This document shows, one piece after another, positions 5,974-10,214 of a DNA stretch of 10,214 bases. Each line of letters begins with the position of its first letter. The first letter of the stretch is position 1. The stretch comes from a bacterium (GTDB lineage Bacteria > Patescibacteriota > Minisyncoccia > Phycocordibacterales > Phycocordibacteraceae): assembly GCA_021782685.1 (NCBI GenBank), contig JAJXUQ010000012.1, forward strand, positions 1-10,214. The letters are read 5' to 3'. Position numbers and translations under genes: made by a program. Under the pieces are notes generated by a model. The model was given only the letters and a program-made list of their open reading frames with translations, was not told the DNA's origin and ran no database searches.

Positions 5974-6073
5974 TATACTGCCAGAAAGGAAGGTTTGTTT
6001 CAGTGGCGCGGGCCTGCGGAGCGGCCATTGCTCTCTCTTAAACAGAAAACCCCACGTAAGCGGGGGTTTTTCG
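5974..6073 (+). ncRNA. Possible small RNA between a -10 box and a terminator
   Basis: TATACT (5974-5979) on the plus strand could start a transcript near 5986. This would end at the hairpin 6046-6070, which carries TTTTT on the plus strand. No protein gene on this strand needs that terminator. The RNA would be about 85 nt, with an inner GGCC/GGCC pairing near 6011-6026. It also contains a 12-codon frame, GTG at 6004 to TAA, after AAGGAAGG, so a leader peptide is another reading. There is no good -35 box. This is inference from layout only. Confidence 0.22.
6046..6070 (-). terminator. Bidirectional terminator downstream of the small acidic-protein gene
   Basis: AAAACCCC (6046-6053) pairs with GGGGTTTT (6063-6070) around a 9-nt loop. 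On the minus strand it is followed by CTGTTT and serves the gene ending at 6095. On the plus strand the run is TTTTT, so it can act both ways. Confidence 0.75.
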
Positions 6074-6094
6074 TTACATTCTTACTTACTTACG

Positions 6095-6265
6095 TTATGG
6101 CAGGAAATCTTCGTTCGTGAAGATTCTTCTCAACTCCTCAATCGCTTTTGGGTTTCGGAACTCTCCTCGGAAATTGACTCTATCGTCAATGACCAGGATC
6201 TTCTTCTCTTTCTCATCGGCAATACCTCCAACTTCGGGGACTTCGGGCGTGGTCTTTGTTTCCAT
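6095..6265 (-). CDS. Small acidic hypothetical protein (56 residues)
   Basis: I do not recognise this protein. From ATG 6265 it gives 56 residues: a polar, proline- and glutamate-rich start (METKTTPEVPEV), then a conserved-looking core KKILVIDDRVNFRGEF (21-36), a helix NPKAIEELRRIF (38-49) and a short acidic end. ILVIDD recalls the first strand of a receiver domain, but the protein is far too short for one and the resemblance may be accidental. The same frame continues upstream to a TTG at 6346 (83 residues). I prefer ATG 6265 because a purine-rich GAGAGAAAG lies 5 nt before it and a separate short leader ORF occupies the upstream region. The terminator at 6046-6070 and the promoter at 6371-6363 give a complete small transcription unit. 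Confidence 0.55.
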   Translation of the reverse strand: METKTTPEVPEVGGIADEKEKKILVIDDRVNFRGEFRNPKAIEELRRIFTNEDFLP

Positions 6266-6278
6266 ATTTCTTTCTCTC

Positions 6279-6353
6279 TTATCTCTCAAGGGTATGTTTA
6301 TGGAAGCGCTCTTTCGAACGCACGGGATGCCCCCCGCTACTCGCAAGGAACAT
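6279..6353 (-). CDS. Possible leader ORF (24 codons) ahead of the 56-residue protein
   Basis: ATG at 6353 opens a 24-codon frame (MFLASSGGHPVRSKERFHKH and four more) ending with TAA at 6281-6279. The ATG is 9 nt after the -10 hexamer TATACT, the same leaderless spacing as the real genes nearby. Its stop lies inside a purine-rich GAGAGATAAGAGAGAAAG stretch just before the ATG of the 56-residue protein, 13 nt apart, which suggests translational coupling. The peptide has no known motif. It may be only the 5' part of a leader RNA. Confidence 0.3.
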   Translation of the reverse strand: MFLASSGGHPVRSKERFHKHTLER

Positions 6354-6362
6354 CTGTTTTTA

Positions 6363-6371
6363 AGTATACCA
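6363..6371 (-). promoter_or_regulatory. Extended -10 promoter of the small acidic-protein unit
   Basis: On the minus strand TGG plus TATACT (6371-6363) is a near-consensus extended -10. Transcription would start near 6356, giving a leader of about 90 nt before ATG 6265, or a leaderless start for the short ORF at 6353. Confidence 0.55.
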
Positions 6372-6395
6372 TAATGGCTTATTCCCTGCCTACTT

Positions 6396-6425
6396 TTGGC
6401 GCTTTCCGAAGGCGTCGGATAGAAT
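6396..6425 (+). promoter_or_regulatory. Promoter of the membrane-anchored 351-residue protein
   Basis: TTGGCG (6396-6401) and TAGAAT (6420-6425) are separated by 18 nt, with 9 nt from the -10 to the ATG at 6435. No Shine-Dalgarno is present. This is one of the few leaderless-type promoters here with a recognisable -35. Confidence 0.5.
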
Positions 6426-6434
6426 ATCCTTACT

Positions 6435-7490
6435 ATGTCTACGGCGATACTACGGGGGGCGGGCGCCGGCGCCGGCGTGCTCGCGCTCGTCTACGTTTTC
6501 GGCTATGCCAACCTCTTTTCGACAGAGTATCGTTCTGAAGCGGCAAACGCGCCGGAACTCTTCATCCCGCTCCCGACGCTCGATAAAGCCGCTTATGACG
6601 CGCGGCTCCGCGCGCTTGCCCACCTGAGCGCGACGAGCACCTCGACTTCGACTACTTCTTCGACACCGCGGCTCTGGCCGGTGAAGACGGTCTATCCGGA
6701 TGCCGGTGCGATTCTGCCTTTCAAGCGCATCGTCGCCTACTATGGGAACTTCTATTCAAAACAGATGGGCGTCTTAGGGGAATATCCGGCCGATCAGGTT
6801 CTTGCGATGCTCGCGAGCACGACGGCCGAGTGGACAGCGGCAGATCCGACCACGCCGGTCATGCCAGCTATCCAATATGTTGCCGTCGTGGCACAGGGGA
6901 GCGCGGGTAAAGAAGGGAAATATATCCTCCGGATGCCGGACGATCAGATCGAACAAGCGCTCAACATGGCGGATGAGGCGCACGGGCTTCTGATTCTCGA
7001 CGTGCAGGTCGGACAAAGCACGCTTGAGCGCGAGCTCCCGCTGCTTGAGAAATATCTGCAGATGCCGCAAGTCGAGCTCGCTATCGACCCGGAGTTCTCG
7101 ATGAAGTACGGCAATCCGCCCGGTACGGTCATCGGTACGTTTGATGCCGCAGACATAAACTATGCAGCGCAATACCTCGCCGGCCTCGTGGACACCTATC
7201 ACCTGCCGCCGAAAGTGCTCGTCGTACACCGCTTCACGCAAAGCATGGTAACGGATTACAGAGCTATCCAGCCCTTGCCCGAAGTTCAGATAGTGATGGA
7301 TATGGACGGGTGGGGCTCGCAGGCGAAGAAGAAGGGGACGTATAGGAGGGTCATCTACTCCGAGCCGGTGCAATTTACCGGTATCAAGCTTTTTTACAAG
7401 GCGGATCTGAAACCGCCATCAACCGGTATGCTCACGCCCGCAGAAGTGCTCTCGCTTATGCCTACGCCTATCTATATTCAATATCAATAA
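6435..7490 (+). CDS. Membrane-anchored extracytoplasmic protein, possibly TIM-barrel/glycosidase-like
   Basis: The 351-residue protein has one N-terminal membrane segment (about 5-25), a spacer, a Ser/Thr linker (SATSTSTSTTSST, 65-77) and a globular domain (about 83-351) that should lie outside the membrane. The domain shows alternating strands and helices: RIVAYYGNFYS, VMPAIQYVAVVAQ, GLLILDVQVG, VELAIDPEFSM, VIGTFDA, KVLVVHRFTQSM, VQIVMDMDGWG and GIKLFYKAD, ending MLTPAEVLSLMPTPIYIQYQ. Strands carrying acidic or histidine residues at their ends suggest a (beta/alpha)8 barrel like glycoside hydrolases. It resembles a family of bacterial hypothetical (lipo)proteins with the same YYG, LDIQ and DPEF pattern, which I recall but cannot name. 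The start follows a promoter by 9 nt. It ends 6 nt from the convergent MGMT gene. Catalytic function is not shown. Confidence 0.72.
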   Translation: MSTAILRGAGAGAGVLALVYVFGYANLFSTEYRSEAANAPELFIPLPTLDKAAYDARLRALAHLSATSTSTSTTSSTPRLWPVKTVYPDAGAILPFKRIVAYYGNFYSKQMGVLGEYPADQVLAMLASTTAEWTAADPTTPVMPAIQYVAVVAQGSAGKEGKYILRMPDDQIEQALNMADEAHGLLILDVQVGQSTLERELPLLEKYLQMPQVELAIDPEFSMKYGNPPGTVIGTFDAADINYAAQYLAGLVDTYHLPPKVLVVHRFTQSMVTDYRAIQPLPEVQIVMDMDGWGSQAKKKGTYRRVIYSEPVQFTGIKLFYKADLKPPSTGMLTPAEVLSLMPTPIYIQYQ

Positions 7491-7496
7491 GAACAA

Positions 7497-7799
7497 TCAG
7501 CTCTTCCAGAGCGCCGTGGCGAGGTCCACCCGCGTGCCTTTGAAGGAAACGCCCTCACCAATGAGTTTCTTGCGCTTCATGGAAACGCCGTCGAAAGCAT
7601 AGCCGGTGAGCGCTCCGGTCGCGCTTACCACGCGGTGACAGGGCACGGCTTTCGGATCTTTGTTGCGTGCCATGAGCTGTCCGACGGCGCGCGCCGCGCG
7701 CGCCGATCCGGCAAGCGCGGCTATCTGTCCGTAGGTGGCGACCTTGCCTTTCGGGATCTTCGCCGTCAATGCATAGACTTTTTCCCCAAATGAAGTCAT
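7497..7799 (-). CDS. MGMT-type DNA-binding domain protein (O6-alkylguanine repair, one-domain form)
   Basis: The 100-residue protein is the C-terminal domain of methylated-DNA-protein cysteine methyltransferase without the N-terminal domain of Ada-C/Ogt. Motifs: TYGQIA (23-28), the DNA-intercalating arginine region ARAVGQLMARN (36-46), the acceptor motif VPCHRVV (52-58) with Cys54, and GALTGYAFDG (62-71). Alkyltransferase-like (ATL) proteins have Trp in place of that cysteine, so this one could still accept an alkyl group. One-domain forms may instead flag damage for excision repair. The start at 7799 (MTSFGEKVY) is chosen over an upstream in-frame ATG at 7823 because TATACT lies 8 nt before it, and the upstream codons would fall in the promoter. 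It is divergent from the DsbA-like gene. Confidence 0.88.
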   Translation of the reverse strand: MTSFGEKVYALTAKIPKGKVATYGQIAALAGSARAARAVGQLMARNKDPKAVPCHRVVSATGALTGYAFDGVSMKRKKLIGEGVSFKGTRVDLATALWKS

Positions 7800-7807
7800 A
7801 GAACGAT

Positions 7808-7816
7808 AGTATACCA
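7808..7816 (-). promoter_or_regulatory. Extended -10 promoter of the MGMT-type gene
   Basis: On the minus strand TGG plus TATACT (7816-7808) lies 8 nt before ATG 7799. The 54-nt divergent gap with the DsbA-like gene holds both promoters, so the two may affect each other. Confidence 0.55.
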
Positions 7817-7835
7817 CTTGCACTCAGCGCATCTA

Positions 7836-7844
7836 TGCTACTAT
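7836..7844 (+). promoter_or_regulatory. Extended -10 promoter of the DsbA-like gene
   Basis: TGC plus TACTAT (7836-7844) lies 9 nt before ATG 7854. TTGCAC at 7818-7823 is a possible -35, though the spacer is only 15 nt. No Shine-Dalgarno is present. Confidence 0.5.
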
Positions 7845-7853
7845 TTCTCCCAT

Positions 7854-8561
7854 ATGAACACGAACGAGATCAGCAACAAATTATATCTGCCGGCGGCCGT
7901 CGTACTTGCCGGACTTTTCATTGCCGGAGCGGTTTTCTGGAATGGCTCGCACCCTGTCGCCGGGACGCCCACGCCGGGCGCAGGCACCGCGCCGGCGGTA
8001 GACATCAAGGACGTGACGATCGCCGGCGAGCCGTTCATCGGCGACCCGAACGCGCCCGTCACGCTCGCGGAGTGGTCTGACTACCAGTGTCCCTTCTGCA
8101 AACAATTCGAAGTCGCGACCTTGCCGCAGATCATCAAGGACTACGTGAATGAGGGGAAAGTGAAGGTCGTCTTCAAGGACTTCAATTTCCTCGGACCCAA
8201 CTCCATGGTAGATGCCGAATACGCGCGGGCGGTATGGGCGCTCTATCCCGACAAATTCCTCGATTGGCGTACTGCGTTCTATAACGACCAGCCGCAGGAG
8301 AATAGCCTCGATGCCAGCGCAAATCTGGCATGGCTTCTGAAGACCACCGGTTCCGTCCCCGGCATCGACGTGAATAGCGTGAAGGCCGCCGTCGCCGCCA
8401 ACAAGTCCGCGTATGACGCGGCGATCAACGCTGATCGCGCCGAGGGTCAGAAGTTCGGCATCAACGCGACGCCCTCCTTCATCATCGGCACGCAGCTCAT
8501 TCAAGGCGCATACCCGTACGCGAACTTCAAAGCGGCGATCGACGCAGCCCTTGCAAAATAG
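7854..8561 (+). CDS. Membrane-anchored DsbA-family thiol oxidoreductase
   Basis: The 235-residue protein has an N-terminal membrane anchor (about 11-29), a Pro/Gly/Ala linker (34-48) and a thioredoxin-fold DsbA domain (about 53-235). The redox motif CPFC is at 79-82 within SDYQCPFCKQFE, and the cis-proline loop ATPS is at 205-208. The helical insertion between them is present (about 115-195). Such proteins introduce or rearrange disulfides in exported proteins. The class resembles the BdbD/DsbA-like (thioredoxin_4) proteins with FIGDPNAPVTLAEWSDYQCPFC-type starts. ATG 7854 is chosen over an upstream in-frame ATG at 7818 because the promoter (7836-7844) lies between them. A DsbB/VKOR partner is not in the window. 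The ZIP transporter gene follows 50 nt later with its own -10. Confidence 0.9.
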   Translation: MNTNEISNKLYLPAAVVLAGLFIAGAVFWNGSHPVAGTPTPGAGTAPAVDIKDVTIAGEPFIGDPNAPVTLAEWSDYQCPFCKQFEVATLPQIIKDYVNEGKVKVVFKDFNFLGPNSMVDAEYARAVWALYPDKFLDWRTAFYNDQPQENSLDASANLAWLLKTTGSVPGIDVNSVKAAVAANKSAYDAAINADRAEGQKFGINATPSFIIGTQLIQGAYPYANFKAAIDAALAK

Positions 8562-8599
8562 ACGCAATACGCAATAGCGGACAGGACCCGAATCTGCGG

Positions 8600-8605
8600 T
8601 AGTAT
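8600..8605 (+). promoter_or_regulatory. -10 box of the ZIP transporter gene
   Basis: TAGTAT lies 6 nt before ATG 8612, a shorter gap than in the other leaderless-type genes. No Shine-Dalgarno is visible. It is weaker evidence than the extended -10 elements elsewhere. Confidence 0.35.
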
Positions 8606-8611
8606 GGCAGC

Positions 8612-9334
8612 ATGACCGTCCTTCTTGTCGCTCTGGCAGCTTCAGCGGCTACGTTTATCGGCGGCTCCTTCGCGCTCCGTTTCCGCGACAAGCTGCATCT
8701 CATCCTCGGTTTCTCGGCGGGCGCGGTCGCCGGCGTAGCGCTTTTCGACCTCCTGCCGGAAGCGATAGGTCTCGGCACGAAGTATCACAGCGCTTCCACC
8801 GTCGCGCTTTTCGTCGCCTTCGGGCTTTTCGGATACCTCATCCTCGATCGGCTCATACTCCTCCATACGCACGAAGAAGACGGCGAGGCGGCCGTGAGCG
8901 CGTCGCGCGGGTCTTTCGGCGCGCTCACGTTGTCGGCGCATAGCTTTCTTGACGGCGTCGCTATCGGAGTAGGCTTCCAGGCTTCCGCGACGATCGGCAT
9001 CATCATTGCCGCCGCGGTGCTGACGCATGACTTCTCTGACGGCATCAACACCGTAAATCTCGTGCTCCGCAATGAAGGGAAGCCGAGGCGCGCGTTCAAA
9101 TGGCTCCTGGTCGATGCGGCCGCTCCGATTACCGGTGCCGCGTCGACGCTCCTCTTCCGCATCCCCGACGCTGCGATTGGGCTTATCCTCGCCATTTTCG
9201 TCGGTACGTTCCTGTATCTTTCGGCGAGCGACCTCATTCCCGAGAGCCACCATCGGCATCCGCGCGCGCTCACTACACTCATGACGCTCCTTGGCGCGGC
9301 CCTGCTTTATCTTGTCGTGCATATGGCCGGATAG
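8612..9334 (+). CDS. ZIP-family divalent metal transporter
   Basis: The 240-residue protein has about seven to eight membrane segments, as in ZIP (ZupT/GufA-like) importers of Zn2+, Fe2+ or Mn2+. The metal-site helices are visible: HSFLDGVAIGVGF (110-122, TM4, with H110 and D114) and LTHDFSDGINTVNLVL (137-152, TM5, with H139 and D143 where many ZIPs have HEIPHE). Further segments lie at about 2-21, 28-48, 62-83, 125-138, 164-182, 186-206 and 220-238. A short loop HTHEED (85-90) and a HHRH run (213-216) may bind metal. ESHHRH follows the DLIPE motif near the sixth segment, as is common in the family. The YibE/F gene begins 6 nt after the stop, so the two are likely cotranscribed. The metal cannot be told from sequence. 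Confidence 0.88.
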   Translation: MTVLLVALAASAATFIGGSFALRFRDKLHLILGFSAGAVAGVALFDLLPEAIGLGTKYHSASTVALFVAFGLFGYLILDRLILLHTHEEDGEAAVSASRGSFGALTLSAHSFLDGVAIGVGFQASATIGIIIAAAVLTHDFSDGINTVNLVLRNEGKPRRAFKWLLVDAAAPITGAASTLLFRIPDAAIGLILAIFVGTFLYLSASDLIPESHHRHPRALTTLMTLLGAALLYLVVHMAG

Positions 9335-9340
9335 AGAACG

Positions 9341-10214
9341 ATGTCCCGACCCCTGACAGCTCTCCTCTTTATTACCGCACTCTGCGCGCCATGTGCGCAT
9401 GCGCAGGCTCAGACGGCGTCGACCTCGAGCTCTTCGTTTGTCGAGGAAGCGCGCGTACTCTCGATCGAAAACGTACAGATCAAAAACATCCCCGGTACCG
9501 ATAATTCGGCGACGTACCAGACGCTTTCGGCGCTCGTCCTTTCCGGCGCAGATAAAGGGAAGATCGTAACGGTCGAAAACGATCGTTTCGCTTTGAAATC
9601 CGGAGATGTCTTTTTCCTCACTCATACGATAGACCAGGCAGGCGGAGTCGATGCGTACACGGTGCTCGAACCCGACCGTCTGCCGGCGCTCGGCGCATTG
9701 CTCGGCATATTCATCCTTGCGGTCATCGTGGTCGGCGGCTGGACGGGCGCGCGGGGCCTCCTCTCGCTCCTCGCAAGCATCCTGCTTGTGTTCTACGCGC
9801 TCTTACCCGGCATCGCGGCCGGGTATAACCCCGTCGTCGTCGCGGCCGGCGTCTCGGCGCTGATCGTCGTCTTCGGATCCTATCTCACGCATGGCGTGAA
9901 CCGCACCACGAGCGCCGCCGTTCTCGGGCTTCTGGCGACCATCGCCGTTACCGCGCTCATCGCGCACCTGGCGATTTCCGCGTTGCAGCTTTCGGGTATT
10001 GCCGACGAAAACACGGTCGACTTGAGTTTCGCGATGCACGGGCACTTCGATTTTATCGGCCTTTTGCTCGGTGCGATGCTCGTCGGTGCGCTCGGTATCC
10101 TCTATGACGCGGCGATAGGGCAGGCGGTCGCTGTCGAGGAACTGCTTCGCGCCGCGCCGCACATGCCTTTGCGCCGGCTCTTCGCACGCGCGATGCGCAT
10201 GGGCAGGGAACATA
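9341..10214 (+). CDS. YibE/F-family membrane protein (3' partial)
   Basis: The frame is open from ATG 9341 to the window edge, giving 291 residues. A signal peptide (MSRPLTALLFITALCAPCAHA, cut near residue 21-23) is followed by an extracytoplasmic beta-rich region (about 33-110: FVEEARVLSIE, SGADKGKIVTVEN, LKSGDVFFLTH) and then membrane helices starting at LPALGALLGIFILAVIVVGG (114-133). Family signatures are VVGGWTGARGLLSLL (130-144), LLPGIAAGYNP (154-164) and, near the end, GALGILYDAAIGQAVAVEEL (249-268) and RAMRMGREH (283-291), which in the family continues as GRDHIG..NTL. YibE/F proteins have no proven role; transport is suspected. The start is 6 nt after the ZIP stop with no clear Shine-Dalgarno, so translation may be coupled. 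Only the last part of the membrane domain is missing. Confidence 0.88.
   Translation, partial: MSRPLTALLFITALCAPCAHAQAQTASTSSSSFVEEARVLSIENVQIKNIPGTDNSATYQTLSALVLSGADKGKIVTVENDRFALKSGDVFFLTHTIDQAGGVDAYTVLEPDRLPALGALLGIFILAVIVVGGWTGARGLLSLLASILLVFYALLPGIAAGYNPVVVAAGVSALIVVFGSYLTHGVNRTTSAAVLGLLATIAVTALIAHLAISALQLSGIADENTVDLSFAMHGHFDFIGLLLGAMLVGALGILYDAAIGQAVAVEELLRAAPHMPLRRLFARAMRMGREH

Noticed and set aside
6079..6093. Short TTAC tandem run near 6080-6092 as a possible repeat array
   Set aside because: Only about three imperfect copies. No CRISPR-like repeats with spacers exist anywhere in the window.
6095..6265. Response-regulator receiver domain suggested by ILVIDD
   Set aside because: The protein is only 56 residues and lacks the phospho-acceptor Asp context and later strands of a receiver.
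2397..6370. A defence or toxin-antitoxin system formed by the HD hydrolase, methyltransferase and neighbours
   Set aside because: The genes are separated by terminators, lie in different orientations, and no nuclease, NTPase or synthetase partner is present. Nothing shows that they act together.
8642..9625. Minus-strand open frame of 327 codons opposite the ZIP and YibE/F genes
   Set aside because: Its Arg/Glu-rich translation has no motifs and lies under two genes with clear families. It is a GC-driven shadow.

Overview
The window looks like a chromosomal segment of a small-genome bacterium, most likely a member of Candidatus Patescibacteria (Candidate Phyla Radiation, Parcubacteria-like). 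This is inferred from gene content and style, not from a marker gene. The clues are a short DnaX without its zinc module, a one-domain MGMT-type protein, a compact 325-residue Dus enzyme, a membrane-anchored DsbA-like protein, and many genes whose -10 box lies only 6-9 nt before the start codon. TGA is used as a stop (dnaX), so the standard code fits. Most genes are GC-rich, with frequent GCG/CGC codons.

Layout. 1-207 is the 3' end of a probable FtsQ/DivIB-type cell-division gene. 251-1228 is a tRNA-dihydrouridine synthase and 1268-2305 is dnaX. 2322-2392 is tRNA-Gln(TTG), whose promoter overlaps the dnaX stop codon. From about 2397 to 6370 the window is accessory in character, with lower or uneven GC. 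In order it holds a 201-residue helical protein of unknown function starting 4 nt after the tRNA; a tiny zinc-ribbon ORF and a truncated TsaC/Sua5-like fragment, both on the minus strand; an HD-domain RelA/SpoT-type hydrolase; a small WHxH protein of the glycine-rich-domain (DUF1399) type with a cysteine-rich tail; a class I methyltransferase; an exported lytic transglycosylase (minus); and a small acidic protein behind a short leader ORF (minus). Four hairpin terminators separate these units.

From 6435 on the window returns to GC-rich, Patescibacteria-style genes: a membrane-anchored protein of unknown function, an MGMT-type DNA repair protein (minus), divergent from a DsbA-like thiol oxidoreductase, then a ZIP-family metal transporter followed 6 nt later by a YibE/F-family membrane protein that runs off the right edge.

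How it works together. Several GC-rich genes belong to core information processing or the envelope: tRNA modification, replication clamp loading, cell division, thiol chemistry and metal transport. They appear to be read mostly from extended -10 promoters giving leaderless mRNAs. In contrast, three accessory genes (HD hydrolase, WHxH protein, transglycosylase) carry clear Shine-Dalgarno sequences, which fits separate acquisition. I see no integrase, transposase, CRISPR array or recognisable defence system. The most novel material is the tRNA-linked unknown gene, the zinc-ribbon/TsaC-fragment pair, the WHxH protein with the Cys tail, and the leaderless leader ORF before the 56-residue protein.
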